A stretch of 64,000 nt of DNA from Nakamurella endophytica (GTDB lineage Bacteria > Actinomycetota > Actinomycetes > Mycobacteriales > Nakamurellaceae), in NCBI RefSeq assembly GCF_014646215.1, contig NZ_BMNA01000002.1, positions 124,001-188,000 of the forward strand, read 5' to 3'. A program made the position numbers and the translations under genes. Numbering within the stretch: the first letter of the stretch is position 1; every line of letters starts with the position of its first letter. The notes beneath the pieces were generated by a model that made no database searches, was not told the origin of the DNA, and was given only the letters and a program-made list of their open reading frames with translations. Positions 12,447 through 24,337 of this stretch are shown here, one piece after another.

Positions 12447-12728
12447 GTGCAGGGTTACACCGACAGCAAGACCGAGCTGACCCGGCGGCTCGCCCGTATC
12501 GAGGGGCAGGTGCGCGGACTGTCGCGCATGGTCGAGGACGACAAGTACTGCATCGACATCCTGACGCAGGTGTCCGCGGCGACGCGGGCGCTGCAGTCCG
12601 TCGCGGTGAAGCTGCTCGAGGACCACCTCTCGCACTGCGTGGCCGACGCCGTCGCACAGGGCGGCGACACCGCGGAGGCCAAGGTCAAGGAAGCCTCCGA
12701 CGCCATCGCCCGGCTCGTCCGCTCCTGA
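12447..12728 (+). CDS. csoR: Copper-sensing repressor CsoR
   Basis: CsoR is a small all-helical copper-responsive repressor (DUF156 family) that dissociates from DNA on binding Cu(I). From the GTG at 12447 the product is 93 residues. The Cu(I) ligands fall at Cys35 (DKYCIDIL), His60 and Cys64 (EDHLSHC), almost the same numbers as Cys36/His61/Cys65 of M. tuberculosis CsoR. GGAGG at 12438 precedes this GTG. An in-frame ATG at 12423 would lie inside the -10/operator region with no ribosome-binding site, so it is less likely, though databases may prefer it (101 residues). The copper chaperone and CopA genes follow immediately. Confidence 0.93.
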   Translation: MQGYTDSKTELTRRLARIEGQVRGLSRMVEDDKYCIDILTQVSAATRALQSVAVKLLEDHLSHCVADAVAQGGDTAEAKVKEASDAIARLVRS

Positions 12729-12753
12729 ACCCGACCGATCGAGACGAGGACCC

Positions 12754-13008
12754 ATGACCAGTACCGACACCGCGGGCGGCGTCCAGCCGGCCACCGCGAC
12801 CTTCCAGGTCGAGGGCATGACCTGCAGCCACTGCGTCGCCGCGGTGACCGAGGAGCTGGCGGCCGGCGTGCCGGGCGTGTCCGCCGTCGACGTCGACCTC
12901 CCCTCCGGGCGGGTCACGGTCACCGGCGACCGACCGGTGTCCGAGGACGCCGTGCGGGTCGCCGTCGACGAGGCCGGCTACCAGCTGGTGCCCGGTTCCC
13001 TGCGCTGA
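12754..13008 (+). CDS. copZ: Heavy-metal-associated copper chaperone (CopZ-like)
   Basis: This 84-residue cytosolic protein consists of one heavy-metal-associated domain. The metal-binding motif GMTCSHC places the two Cu(I)-binding cysteines at 24 and 27, and the fold is completed by [14 protein letters not shown] and VDEAGYQL. Such proteins carry Cu(I) to CopA and can load or unload CsoR. The gene sits 25 bp after csoR and 47 bp before the ATPase gene, so it is almost certainly part of the same copper-inducible operon. A GAGGA element precedes the ATG. Confidence 0.93.
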   Translation: MTSTDTAGGVQPATATFQVEGMTCSHCVAAVTEELAAGVPGVSAVDVDLPSGRVTVTGDRPVSEDAVRVAVDEAGYQLVPGSLR

Positions 13009-13055
13009 CCCACCCGCCCGCCGCCACCGGCGGCGCCCGTCGGAGGAGACCTGCC

Positions 13056-15386
13056 ATGACCGCCCCGTCGCCCGCCCCCGACACCACGGGCGGCGTCGCG
13101 GCGTCGCCGGCGGACCGGGTCGAGCTCGCGATCGGCGGCATGACCTGCGCGTCGTGCGCCGCCAGGATCGAGAAGAAGCTCAACCGGATGCCCGGCGTGC
13201 ACGCCGCCGTCAACTACGCCACCGAGAAGGCCGTGGTGGAGCTCCCGCCGGGCACCACCGCGGCGGACGCCGTCGCCACGGTCGAGGCCACCGGTTACAC
13301 CGCCCGGCTCCCCGAGCCGCCCGCTCCGGTCGGGACCACCGGGGACGGCACCGGGGTCACCGACGCGCCGGACCGGACGGAGGATGCGCCGGCCGCCTCG
13401 CTCCGGCGGCGCCTTTTGGTGTCCGCCGCTCTCGCCCTGCCCGTCCTGCTGCTGGCGATGGTGCCGGCGCTGCAGTTCCCCGGCTGGCAGTGGGCGTCCC
13501 TGGTGCTCGCCGCTCCGGTCGCCGTCTGGGGTGCCTGGCCGTTCCACCGCGCCGCCTGGCGGAACGCCCGGCACGGGGCCGCGACGATGGACACCTTGAT
13601 CAGCCTGGGCGTCACCGCGGCCCTGGCGTGGTCGCTCTACGCCCTCCTGCTCACTCCGGCCGGTGATCCGGGCATGCGCATGCCGTTCCGGCTGCTGCCG
13701 TCCCGGGACGGCGGTGCGCCGGAGATCTACCTGGAGGTGGCGTCGGCCGTCACGGTCTTCCTGCTGGCCGGCCGGTACGCCGAGGCCAGGGCCAGGAAAC
13801 GGTCCGGGGCGGCGTTGCGGGCACTGCTGGACATGGGCGCCAAGGACGTGGCCGTGCTGCGGCAGGGCGTCGAGCAGCGGGTCCCGGTGTCGCAGTTGCA
13901 GGTCGGCGACCGGTTCCTGGTCCGCCCTGGCGAGAAGGTCGCCACGGACGGGCGGGTGGTCGAGGGGTCGTCGGCCGTGGACGCCAGCATGCTCACCGGC
14001 GAGCCGGTGCCCGTCGAGATCGGTCCCGGGGACTCGGTCGTCGGCGCCACCATCAATGCCGGCGGCCGGTTGGTGGTCACCGCCACCCGGGTCGGTGCGG
14101 ACACCCAGCTCGCCCAGATGGCCCGGATGGTCGAGGAGGCGCAGTCGGGCAAGGCGCCGGTGCAGCGGCTGGCCGACCGGGTGTCGGCCGTCTTCGTGCC
14201 GGTGGTCCTCGGGATCGCGCTGCTGACGCTGGCGGGGTGGCTGGTCCTGGGTGCGGGCGCGGAAGCGGCGTTCACCGCCGCCGTCGCCGTCCTGATCATC
14301 GCCTGCCCCTGCGCCCTGGGTCTGGCCACGCCGACGGCGCTGCTCGTCGGCACCGGGCGGGGCGCGCAGCTCGGCATCCTCATCAAGGGCCCGCAGGTGC
14401 TGGAATCGTCGCGCCGAATCGACACCGTCGTGCTGGACAAGACGGGGACCGTCACCACCGGCCGCATGCAGCTCGTCGCCGTGCACGCCGCGGCCGGCGC
14501 CGACCCCGGCGACGTGCTGCGGACGGCCGGAGCCGTCGAGGACCTGTCCGAGCATCCCGTCGCCGCGGCGGTGGCGGCCGCCGCCCGCGCCGCCACCGGG
14601 CCGCTGCCGGCCGTCGCGGACTTCACCGCCGCGCCGGGTCGGGGAGTCACCGGCGTCGTCGACGGCCGCGCGGTCGCCGCCGGGCGCCCCGGGTGGCTCG
14701 CGGACCGCTGGGGCGCCCCTGCAGGCGACGATCTACGAGCCGCCGCCGACGCGGCCGAGCGTCTCGGACACACCGTCGTGGCCGTCGGCTGGGACGGCCG
14801 GTGCCGTGGCCTGCTCGAGGTGTCCGACACCGTCAAGCCGTCCAGCGCGGACGCGGTCGCCCGGCTCCGCCGGGCCGGGCTGCGCACCGTGCTGCTCACC
14901 GGGGACAACGAGCGGGCCGCCGCGGCCGTCGGGCGGGAGGTCGGCGTGGACGAGGTCGTCGCCGGCGTCCTGCCGGAGGGCAAGCTGGACCGGGTCCGCG
15001 ACCTGCAGCGGCAGGGCCGGGTCGTCGCGATGGTCGGGGACGGGGTCAACGACGCGGCGGCGCTGGCGGCGGCGGATCTCGGCGTCGCCATGGGGCAGGG
15101 CACCGACGTCGCCATCCAGGCCAGCGACCTGACGCTGGTCCGCGGCGACCTCCGGGCGGTGGTCGACGCCCTCCGGCTGTCCCGCCGCACCCTGGCGACG
15201 ATCAAGGGCAACCTGTTCTGGGCGTTCGGCTACAACGTGGCCGCCATCCCGCTCGCGGTGGCCGGGCTGCTGAACCCGCTCGTCGCCGGTCTGGCGATGG
15301 CGCTGTCGTCGGTGTTCGTGGTGACCAACAGCCTCCGGCTGCGCGGCTTCCGTGGCACGTCGACCGCCGTGCCGTCGGCCGGCTGA
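13056..15386 (+). CDS. copA: Copper-exporting P1B-type ATPase
   Basis: This 776-residue heavy-metal P-type ATPase of the inner membrane should expel Cu(I). One N-terminal metal-binding domain has GGMTCASC (Cys31 and Cys34). Transmembrane copper ligands are in IACPCALG near residue 417. The phosphorylation motif DKTGT is near 461, the His-Pro motif SEHPVAAAV near 499, and the hinge [12 protein letters not shown] near 661. Eight hydrophobic helices fit the P1B-1 pattern. GGAGG precedes the ATG. Operon position after csoR and copZ, plus the CPC motif, supports Cu(I) over Zn or Cd. A strong hairpin follows the stop codon. Confidence 0.96.
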   Translation: MTAPSPAPDTTGGVAASPADRVELAIGGMTCASCAARIEKKLNRMPGVHAAVNYATEKAVVELPPGTTAADAVATVEATGYTARLPEPPAPVGTTGDGTGVTDAPDRTEDAPAASLRRRLLVSAALALPVLLLAMVPALQFPGWQWASLVLAAPVAVWGAWPFHRAAWRNARHGAATMDTLISLGVTAALAWSLYALLLTPAGDPGMRMPFRLLPSRDGGAPEIYLEVASAVTVFLLAGRYAEARARKRSGAALRALLDMGAKDVAVLRQGVEQRVPVSQLQVGDRFLVRPGEKVATDGRVVEGSSAVDASMLTGEPVPVEIGPGDSVVGATINAGGRLVVTATRVGADTQLAQMARMVEEAQSGKAPVQRLADRVSAVFVPVVLGIALLTLAGWLVLGAGAEAAFTAAVAVLIIACPCALGLATPTALLVGTGRGAQLGILIKGPQVLESSRRIDTVVLDKTGTVTTGRMQLVAVHAAAGADPGDVLRTAGAVEDLSEHPVAAAVAAAARAATGPLPAVADFTAAPGRGVTGVVDGRAVAAGRPGWLADRWGAPAGDDLRAAADAAERLGHTVVAVGWDGRCRGLLEVSDTVKPSSADAVARLRRAGLRTVLLTGDNERAAAAVGREVGVDEVVAGVLPEGKLDRVRDLQRQGRVVAMVGDGVNDAAALAAADLGVAMGQGTDVAIQASDLTLVRGDLRAVVDALRLSRRTLATIKGNLFWAFGYNVAAIPLAVAGLLNPLVAGLAMALSSVFVVTNSLRLRGFRGTSTAVPSAG

Positions 15387-15410
15387 CCCGTCGGCTGCTG
15401 CCCGTCCGCT

Positions 15411-15452
15411 GCGTCCCCGGCGCCGGTGGGCGCCGGTGGGCGCCGGGGACGC
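15411..15452. terminator. Hairpin between convergent copA and VIT1/CCC1 genes
   Basis: A perfect 14-bp inverted repeat (GCGTCCCCGGCGCC with its complement at 15439-15452) encloses a 14-base GGTGGGCGCC-type loop. It lies in the 89-bp gap between two convergent genes and could terminate both. Confidence 0.65.
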
Positions 15453-15475
15453 CGGGGGACGCAGCCACCTCGGGG

Positions 15476-16273
15476 TCAGCTCGGCACGGCGCCGATGAGG
15501 TGGCCGACGACGAACGTGACGGCGACCGCGACACCGCCGAGCAGCAGTTGCCGCACGCCGGCGCGCAGCAGCGGCCGGCCGGTCAGCCGGCCGACCACCA
15601 TGCCGCCCACCACCAGCGCGACCGCCGCGATGGCCAGCGCGGCCACCAGGTTCGGGAAGCCGACCAGGTAGGGCAGCAGCGGCAGCAGGGCGCCGACCGA
15701 GAACGCCGACAGCGACGCGAGTCCCGCGAGCAGCGCCGACGGCAGGTCGTCCGGGTCCAGTCCCAGCTCGTCCCGGGTGTGCAGCCGCAGCGCCATGACG
15801 GGGTCGCGGGAGACCGCCTCCGCCATCTGCGCCGCCACCTGCGGGTCCGCGCCGTACCCGCGGAACGTCTCGGCCAGCTCGGCGCGTTCGGCCTCGGGGA
15901 ACTGCTCGTGCATGCGCCGCTCGACGGCGACCTCGGCGTGCACCAGCTCGTTCTGATTGGTGACCGAGATGTACTCGCCGGTGCCCATCGAGAAGGCGCC
16001 GGCCACCAAGCCGGCGAGGCCGGTCAGCACGATGGCGTGGGTCGTCCCCCCGCCGCCGCCGACGCCGGCGATCAGCGAGGCGTTGGTGACTAGACCGTCG
16101 ACCGCCCCGAAGACGGTGGGTCGCAGCCAGCCGCCGGAGACGTCGCGGTGCCGGTGCGACCACCCGGACCGCAGCGCGGCCTCCTGGACAGCGGTGTCCC
16201 GGTGCATCCGGTGGTCCACGGCGTCGGCCGACCCGGGTGTCAGCGGTCGGGAGGCCGGGTGTTCGACGTTCAC
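15476..16273 (-). CDS. VIT1/CCC1-family metal transporter
   Basis: This 265-residue membrane protein belongs to the vacuolar iron transporter (VIT1/CCC1) family, which moves Fe(II) or Mn(II). The N-terminal segment contains the family core FGAVDGLVTNASLIAG and then AGAFSMGTGEYISVTNQNE. A central acidic cytoplasmic region (VERRMHEQFPEAERAELAE) is the metal-binding segment in plant and yeast relatives. Three further hydrophobic helices complete about five transmembrane segments. The GTG at 16273 (VNVEHPASR) is the likely start; more upstream frame is Pro/Arg-rich. It is divergent from the decarboxylase gene across 172 bp. Confidence 0.88.
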   Translation of the reverse strand: MNVEHPASRPLTPGSADAVDHRMHRDTAVQEAALRSGWSHRHRDVSGGWLRPTVFGAVDGLVTNASLIAGVGGGGGTTHAIVLTGLAGLVAGAFSMGTGEYISVTNQNELVHAEVAVERRMHEQFPEAERAELAETFRGYGADPQVAAQMAEAVSRDPVMALRLHTRDELGLDPDDLPSALLAGLASLSAFSVGALLPLLPYLVGFPNLVAALAIAAVALVVGGMVVGRLTGRPLLRAGVRQLLLGGVAVAVTFVVGHLIGAVPS

Positions 16274-16445
16274 GGGCAACCAGTGTGCCCGGCTCCGCGG
16301 ACCGCGCGGTGCCCCGGTCGGCCCGCGGTTCGCCCGTGCGGCCGCCGGGCATGCGGCACACTGGCCGCCGAGCGCCCCCGGCACGGGTGTCGCCCGTCCT
16401 GCCGGCACGCCCGTTCCGCGGGCGCCGGCGCACCCGACAGCGAGG

Positions 16446-18221
16446 ATGGCAGTGACCGGCTACACCGTTGCGGACTACCTCCTGGACCGGCTGCACGAGC
16501 TGGGCGTCGACCGCGTCTTCGGGGTACCGGGCGACTACACGCTCGCCCTGCTCGACCACGTCGTCGCCCATCCCGGTGTGGCGTGGACCGGCTGCGCCAA
16601 CGAGCTGAACGCCGGGTACGCCGCCGACGGCTACGCCCGCATCCGCGGGCTCGGCGCCGTCATGACCACCTTCGGCGTCGGGGAGCTCAGCGCCCTGAAC
16701 GCCGTGGCGGGCGCCTTCGCCGAGCACGTGCCGCTCGTCGAGATCGTCGGGTCGCCGGCCACCGGCAGCCAGGCGGCGCAGCGCATCGTGCACCACTCGC
16801 TGGGCGACGGCGTCTTCACCCATTTCCTGGACATGCACGCCGGGGTGACCTGTGCCCGCGCCGCGCTGACGCCGGACGACGCCACGGCGGAGATCGACCG
16901 GGTGCTGTGCACCGTCCGGGACGAGCGACTGCCGGGGTACCTGGTGGTGCCGGCCGAGGTGGCCGTCGCCGAGGTCGACCCGCCGGACGCGCCGCTGCCG
17001 GCGGCTCCGCCGGAGACGGACCAGGAGGTGCTGTCCCGGTTCACCGAAGCGGCCGGCCGGCTGCTGGACGCGCACCCCGACGGGCCGGTCGCCGTGCTCG
17101 GCGGGCTGCTCGTGCACCGCTTCGGCGCGACGTCCGTGCTGGAGAACCTGGTGGCGGCGGGTGGGCTGCGCTACGCCACGACGCTGTGGGGCAAGAGCCT
17201 GCTGGACGAGAGCGACCCGCTGTTCGCCGGGGTCTACAGCGGGGCCGCCGGGGACCAGGACGCGCGGCGCACCGTCGAGGACGCGGCCGTCACGGTGCTG
17301 GCCGGCGTGCAGTTCACCGACCTGAACAGCGGCTTCTTCAGCCAGCACCTGGACCGCGCCCGGACCGTGGAGATCGACGCCGAGATGTCCAGCGTCGGGG
17401 ACGAGCTGTTCGCGCCGTTGCGGCTGGTCGACGCGCTGCAGGCGCTGGTCCCGCTGGTCACGGCCATCGCCGGTGGCCGCGTCCCGGCGGAGCTCGGCGA
17501 TCCCGCCGCCACCGGGGCGACCGGATCGACGGGCGGTCCGGCGACCGGCGGCTCCGGCCGCGGCGATGCCACCGCTCACCGGTCCCCGGCGGCCGGAACG
17601 GCGACGGACGACGACGCGGCCGACGCCGCGCCGCTCGGCCAGCAGACGCTCTGGGACACCGTCGCGGCGGCCCTGCGCACCGGCGACATCGTGCTCGCCG
17701 ACCAGGGCACGTCGTTCTACGGCATGGCCACCCACCGACTGCCCCGCGGCGTCACCTTCCTCGGCCAGCCGCTGTGGGCCTCGATCGGCTACACCCTCCC
17801 GGCGCTGCTCGGGGCGACGCTGGCCGCCCCCGGTCGTCGCGGCGTGCTGCTGATCGGGGACGGGGCCGCGCAGATGACGGTGCAGGAGCTGGGCACGCTG
17901 TTCGCGCTCGGGGTGCCCGCCGTGGTGCTCGTCGTCGACAACGACGGTTACACCGTCGAGCGGGCGATCCACGGGCCGAAGCAGCCGTACAACGACATCC
18001 CGCGCTGGGACTGGTCGCGGGCGGGCGACTTCTTCGGACCCGGCCGACCGAGCCGGAGCAGCCGGGTCACCACGGTCGGCGCGCTCCGGGAGGCGCTGGC
18101 AGCGGCCGAGGGATCGACGGACACGGTCACCGTCATCCAGGCCGCGGTGCCGCCCCTGGACGTACCGCCGCTGTTGACGTCGATCGCGCAGGCGGCAGCC
18201 CTGGCGAACAGCCGCCGATGA
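16446..18221 (+). CDS. ThDP-dependent 2-oxoacid (pyruvate/indolepyruvate-type) decarboxylase
   Basis: This 591-residue cytosolic enzyme of the pyruvate decarboxylase/indole-3-pyruvate decarboxylase/branched-chain 2-oxoacid decarboxylase group splits a 2-oxoacid into aldehyde and CO2 using thiamine diphosphate and Mg2+. Catalytic Glu53 lies in CANELNAGYAADGYAR. The tandem His pair VHHSLGDG near 116 is diagnostic of decarboxylases as opposed to acetolactate synthases. The ThDP motif runs from GDGAAQ near 471 to NDGYT near 500. Between the central domain and the ThDP domain is a roughly 45-residue Gly/Ala/Thr/Ser linker (about 355-400) not typical of the family. The exact substrate is not decided by the sequence. 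An in-frame GTG two codons downstream is an alternative start. Confidence 0.9.
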   Translation: MAVTGYTVADYLLDRLHELGVDRVFGVPGDYTLALLDHVVAHPGVAWTGCANELNAGYAADGYARIRGLGAVMTTFGVGELSALNAVAGAFAEHVPLVEIVGSPATGSQAAQRIVHHSLGDGVFTHFLDMHAGVTCARAALTPDDATAEIDRVLCTVRDERLPGYLVVPAEVAVAEVDPPDAPLPAAPPETDQEVLSRFTEAAGRLLDAHPDGPVAVLGGLLVHRFGATSVLENLVAAGGLRYATTLWGKSLLDESDPLFAGVYSGAAGDQDARRTVEDAAVTVLAGVQFTDLNSGFFSQHLDRARTVEIDAEMSSVGDELFAPLRLVDALQALVPLVTAIAGGRVPAELGDPAATGATGSTGGPATGGSGRGDATAHRSPAAGTATDDDAADAAPLGQQTLWDTVAAALRTGDIVLADQGTSFYGMATHRLPRGVTFLGQPLWASIGYTLPALLGATLAAPGRRGVLLIGDGAAQMTVQELGTLFALGVPAVVLVVDNDGYTVERAIHGPKQPYNDIPRWDWSRAGDFFGPGRPSRSSRVTTVGALREALAAAEGSTDTVTVIQAAVPPLDVPPLLTSIAQAAALANSRR

Positions 18222-20666
<2,445 letters not shown>

Positions 20667-20691
20667 GGCCCGACCGCGTCGCAGCGCCCCA

Positions 20692-20727
20692 GCGGTGCCA
20701 CCGGTGGCGTCACTCCGGTGGCACCGC
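20692..20727. terminator. Hairpin between convergent trmI and the PYG-repeat gene
   Basis: A perfect 13-bp inverted repeat (GCGGTGCCACCGG / CCGGTGGCACCGC) with a 10-base loop lies 25 bases after the trmI stop codon and 43 bases before the stop of the convergent gene. It is probably a bidirectional terminator. Confidence 0.65.
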
Positions 20728-20769
20728 GTTCGGTGAGGGACCGTCCGGTGGCGCCGACCGCGGCCGGGC

Positions 20770-21909
20770 TCAGCGGCACACCTTCCAGGTGCCGCCCGTC
20801 CGGACCAGGGGCAGCCGGTCGTCCTGCGTCGTCGAGTCGGTTCTCTTCTGGTAGCGGAAGCTCATCCGGCCGGTGCTGCCGGACACGGTGACGGCGGTCA
20901 GCGACAGCGACTTGGGGCGGAGCGTGCCGAGGAACTCCTCGGTCAGCATGCTCGCCACCGCAGGGCAGGAGTTGGCCTTGGCGACGGCCAGGTCCTGGTC
21001 GTTGAGGGCGTCGATCCAGCGCGTCGCCACGCTGCGCGCGGCCGCGGCCGCCTCCCCGGTCTGGGTCGACGGGACCGAGGTGTCGTCGGACGTGGTGCTG
21101 CTCTGCCCCGTGGTGACGGTGTCGGACGTGGTGACAGTGTCGGTGGTCCGGGACGTCTCCGTGACGTCGGTGGTCTCGGTGGTCTCGGTGACGTCCGTGG
21201 TGTCCGAGGTGTCGGTCACCTCGGTCGTCTCGGTGGCGCCGGTGGTCTCGGTGACCTCCGTCGTCTCGGTGACCTCCGTGCTGTCCGTGCTGGAGCCGGT
21301 GGTCGGGGTGGCGTCCGAGCCGGTGGTGTCGCCGGGGAACGGCCGGATCGAGGTCGACGGCGAGGTGGACGTCGTGGTGACCACCGGGCCGGACGCCTGG
21401 TCGTCGCTCTTGCGGGTGACCAGCACGACGGTGACCACCGCGGCCACCACGACGACCACCGCGGCCAGGGCCACCCAGATCCACGGCTGCGGTCCCCGTC
21501 GGTTCGGCGGGGTGGTGCCCGGTCCGCCGTAGCCCGGCTGGCCGTACCCGGAGCCGTATGGCGGCGGGCCGTACCCGGGCTGGCCGTAGCCCGGCTGGCC
21601 GTAGCCGGGCTGGCCGTAGCCGGGCTGGCCGTAGCCGGGTTGTCCGTAGCCGGGTTGTCCGTAGCCGGGTTGTCCGTAGCCGGGTTGTCCGTAGCCGGGC
21701 TGGCCGTAACCCGGTTGTCCGTAGGGCGGCTGCCCGGGGTCCGGTCCGTACCTGGGCTGCCCGTAGGGCTGCTGGCCGTGGCCGGGGTCGCTCCCGCCGT
21801 AGGTCGGTGGGCCGTAGGGCTGACCGCCACCGCTCGGCTGGCCGCCCTCGGCGCCCTCGTGTCGCGCGGGGTCGTCCGACCGGCCGAAGTCGGACCAGGG
21901 TCCACTCAT
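20770..21909 (-). CDS. Single-pass membrane protein with PYGQPG repeats and Thr/Glu-rich outer stalk
   Basis: The function of this 379-residue protein is not recognised. Residues about 25-125 are low-complexity Gly/Tyr/Gln/Pro sequence dominated by the repeat YGQPG. A single hydrophobic helix ([20 protein letters not shown]) follows. The outer part starts with a Thr/Ser/Glu/Val stalk of TETTEVTE-type repeats and ends in a folded domain of about 115 residues (from [13 protein letters not shown]) with two cysteines and ending TWKVCR, similar in layout to small DUF4878/lumazine-binding-like exported domains. The ATG at 21909 starts MSGPWSDFG. It is transcribed away from arc. A protein of similar architecture lies at 52743-53570. 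Confidence 0.75.
   Translation of the reverse strand: MSGPWSDFGRSDDPARHEGAEGGQPSGGGQPYGPPTYGGSDPGHGQQPYGQPRYGPDPGQPPYGQPGYGQPGYGQPGYGQPGYGQPGYGQPGYGQPGYGQPGYGQPGYGQPGYGPPPYGSGYGQPGYGGPGTTPPNRRGPQPWIWVALAAVVVVVAAVVTVVLVTRKSDDQASGPVVTTTSTSPSTSIRPFPGDTTGSDATPTTGSSTDSTEVTETTEVTETTGATETTEVTDTSDTTDVTETTETTDVTETSRTTDTVTTSDTVTTGQSSTTSDDTSVPSTQTGEAAAAARSVATRWIDALNDQDLAVAKANSCPAVASMLTEEFLGTLRPKSLSLTAVTVSGSTGRMSFRYQKRTDSTTQDDRLPLVRTGGTWKVCR
21535..21730. repeat. Tandem CCGTAGCCGGGCTGG-type array encoding YGQPG units
   Basis: About a dozen head-to-tail copies of a 15-base word such as CCGTAGCCGGGCTGG, with a C/T variant CCGTAGCCGGGTTGT, form the repeat region of the minus-strand membrane protein gene. 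All units keep the reading frame. Confidence 0.8.
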
Positions 21910-22291
21910 CTGCTCATCCGTTCTCGTCCGGGACCGGCGGGCGGGTTGCCGCCGATGCTCCGACCCGCCGAGCGTCCGTCCGGTTCCACCGTCGCGCAAT
22001 CCGGTCCGGTCACCCGGATGGCGCGCCGGTCCCGGCACGGTCCCGCCCCGGCGGGCGGCGGTCCGCGACGCCGGCATCCGCGTGCGGTCCGCGCTCCGTC
22101 CGCCCCGTCGGGCGCGGGCGATCCCAGGACGCCGCCCGGCCGGGTCGCGGGGCGCGACCCGGGGCGCCCGCGGCATGGTGCTGGCGGGCGCTCCGGGAGG
22201 CGTCCCGGGTCCGCCGGCGGTGTCCGCCCGTGCCGTGGGACACCCCGCGCATGCTGCGGCGTCGTCCCCGGGGGCTGTCGGGGTGCGCAGG
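21910..22291. other. Intergenic region upstream of arc, no gene seen
   Basis: Open frames here are Arg/Pro/Ala-rich shadows on both strands without start signals or recognisable domains. The region separates the divergent PYG-repeat gene and arc, so it should contain both promoters. Confidence 0.55.
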
Positions 22292-22297
22292 TAGGGT
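22292..22297 (+). promoter_or_regulatory. Possible -10 element of arc
   Basis: TAGGGT fits the actinobacterial -10 pattern TANNNT and lies 32 bases before the arc start, with a GGGGAGG ribosome-binding site at 22318-22324 in between. No convincing -35 element is visible at the right spacing, so this is tentative. Confidence 0.3.
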
Positions 22298-22329
22298 TGG
22301 TGACACGTCGAACATCTGGGGAGGCCGAT

Positions 22330-24138
22330 GTGACAGACGCAGGTCCCGGCGCCGGGCAGACCTGGGGTCAGCCGGCATCGGGTGACGGCACGGGGGAGGG
22401 CCGTCAGGCCGCGCTGCTCACGCAGATCCGCGTGCTGCAGGAGGAGATCGCCCAGCTGCGCCGCAGGATCGCGGTGGCACCGACCGACACCCGCCCGCTG
22501 GAGCGGCAGCTGACCGAGTCCGCCAACCGCATCGGCGCGCTGACCGAGCGCAACGAGAAGCTGGTGGTGACGCTGCGCGAGGCGCGGGCCCAGCTGCTGC
22601 AGCTCAAGGAAGAGGTCGACCGGCTGGCGCAGCCGCCGAGCGGCTACGGCGTGTTCCTCGCAGCCGGCCCGGAGAACACCGCCGAGGTGTTCACCGGCGG
22701 CCGGCGCATGCGGCTCACCGCGTCGCCGTCCGTCGACGTCACCGAACTGCGCCGCGGCCAGCAGATCCGCCTGAACGAGGCGTTGACCGTCGTCGAGGGT
22801 GGCTCCTTCGAGGTCGTGGGCGAGGTCTGCGCGCTGCGCGAGGTTCTCGGCGAGGACCGTGCGCTGGTGGTCGGCCACGCCGACGAGGAGCGCGTCGTGC
22901 ACCTGGCCGCTCCGCTCCTCGACGTCGCCCTCAAGCCCGGTGACTCGCTGCTGGTGGACACCAAGGCCGGCTACGCCTACGAGCGGGTGCCCAAGGCCGA
23001 GGTCGAGGATCTGGTGCTGGAGGAGGTGCCGGACGTCTCGTACCACGACATCGGCGGCCTGACCCGGCAGATCGAGCAGATTCGGGACGCCGTCGAGCTG
23101 CCGTTCCTGCACGCCGACCTGTTCCGCGAGTTCGCGCTGCGGCCGCCCAAGGGTGTGCTGCTCTACGGGCCGCCCGGCTGCGGTAAGACCTTGATCGCCA
23201 AGGCCGTCGCCAACTCGCTCGCCAAGCAGGTGGCGGTGGCCCGCGGCGAGGAGCACGTGACGAGCTACTTCCTCAACATCAAGGGCCCGGAGCTGCTCAA
23301 CAAGTACGTCGGCGAGACGGAACGGACGATCCGGCTGATCTTCCAGCGCGCCCGCGAGAAGGCGTCGGACGGCACCCCGGTCATCGTGTTCTTCGACGAG
23401 ATGGACTCGGTCTTCCGGACCCGCGGCACCGGGGTCAGCTCGGACGTCGAGACGACGATCGTGCCGCAGCTGCTGTCGGAGATCGACGGCGTCGAGGGGC
23501 TCGAGAACGTCATCGTCATCGGGGCGTCCAACCGCGAGGACATGATCGACCCGGCCATCCTGCGGCCCGGCCGGCTGGACGTGAAGATCAAGATCGAGCG
23601 GCCGGACGCCGAGGCGGCGCGGGACATCTTCTCCAAGTACCTGACGCCGGAGCTGCCGATCCACTCGGAGGACCTCGCCGAGTTCGGCGGCGACCGGTCC
23701 GCGACGGTGCAGGCGATGATCCAGCACACGGTCGAGCGGATGTACGCCGAGTCGGACGAGAACCGGTTCCTCGAGGTGACCTACGCCAACGGGGACAAGG
23801 AGGTCCTGTACTTCAAGGACTTCAACTCGGGCGCGATGATCCAGAACATCGTCGACCGCGCCAAGAAGGCGGCGATCAAGGAGCGCATCGAGAACCGTGG
23901 CGCCGAGCCGGCCGCCGGCGCGCCGTCCGGCCTGCGGGTGTCCCACCTGCTGGACGCCATCGTCGACGAGTTCGCCGAGAACGAGGACCTGCCCAACACC
24001 ACCAACCCGGACGACTGGGCGCGCATCTCGGGCAAGAAGGGGGAGCGGATCGTCTACATCCGCACCCTGGTGTCCGGCAAGCAGTCCGAGGGTTCGCGGG
24101 CGATCGACACCGCGTCGAACACCGGCCAGTACCTGTAG
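22330..24138 (+). CDS. arc: Proteasome-activating AAA ATPase (Arc/Mpa)
   Basis: The hexameric ATPase recognises pupylated proteins, unfolds them and threads them into the 20S proteasome. The 602-residue protein has an N-terminal coiled coil (about 25-85, the Pup-binding part), an OB-domain region (about 95-235), and an AAA module with Walker A GPPGCGKT near 280, Walker [11 protein letters not shown] near 352-361 and IGASNRED after it. It ends NTGQYL, the conserved penultimate-Tyr motif that docks into the proteasome alpha ring. GTG 22330 is in frame; the overlapping ATG at 22328 is not. The strong ribosome-binding site GGGGAGG ends 5 bases upstream. Pup, prcB and prcA follow 2-4 kb downstream on the same strand. 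Confidence 0.98.
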   Translation: MTDAGPGAGQTWGQPASGDGTGEGRQAALLTQIRVLQEEIAQLRRRIAVAPTDTRPLERQLTESANRIGALTERNEKLVVTLREARAQLLQLKEEVDRLAQPPSGYGVFLAAGPENTAEVFTGGRRMRLTASPSVDVTELRRGQQIRLNEALTVVEGGSFEVVGEVCALREVLGEDRALVVGHADEERVVHLAAPLLDVALKPGDSLLVDTKAGYAYERVPKAEVEDLVLEEVPDVSYHDIGGLTRQIEQIRDAVELPFLHADLFREFALRPPKGVLLYGPPGCGKTLIAKAVANSLAKQVAVARGEEHVTSYFLNIKGPELLNKYVGETERTIRLIFQRAREKASDGTPVIVFFDEMDSVFRTRGTGVSSDVETTIVPQLLSEIDGVEGLENVIVIGASNREDMIDPAILRPGRLDVKIKIERPDAEAARDIFSKYLTPELPIHSEDLAEFGGDRSATVQAMIQHTVERMYAESDENRFLEVTYANGDKEVLYFKDFNSGAMIQNIVDRAKKAAIKERIENRGAEPAAGAPSGLRVSHLLDAIVDEFAENEDLPNTTNPDDWARISGKKGERIVYIRTLVSGKQSEGSRAIDTASNTGQYL

Positions 24139-24177
24139 CCGCCGCCCCACCACCCGGCCCGGCGTCCCCGCCGGTGA

Positions 24178-24214
24178 CCGCCGGGATGCCGTCCCTCCGA
24201 CGGCATCCCGGCGG
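24178..24214. terminator. Perfect 16-bp hairpin between arc and dop
   Basis: A perfect 16-bp inverted repeat (CCGCCGGGATGCCGTC and its complement) with a 5-base loop CCTCC starts 40 bases after the arc stop codon. It is one of the strongest hairpins in the window and probably terminates or attenuates the arc transcript, which would make dop a separate transcription unit. Confidence 0.7.
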
Positions 24215-24337
24215 CGGCGCCGGACGGGACGGTCGTCGGACCCCGGTGCGCGCACAGCCGGTGCCGGTCCCGCGCCCGGCGTCCGGAGCGGTGACCGGCG
24301 GTCCCCGCACTCCCGGGGCGCCACTACTGTCGGAACC

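Noticed and set aside
21910-22378. Small genes in the arc upstream region
   Set aside because: Frames on both strands are Arg/Pro-rich, lack ribosome-binding sites and resemble nothing known.
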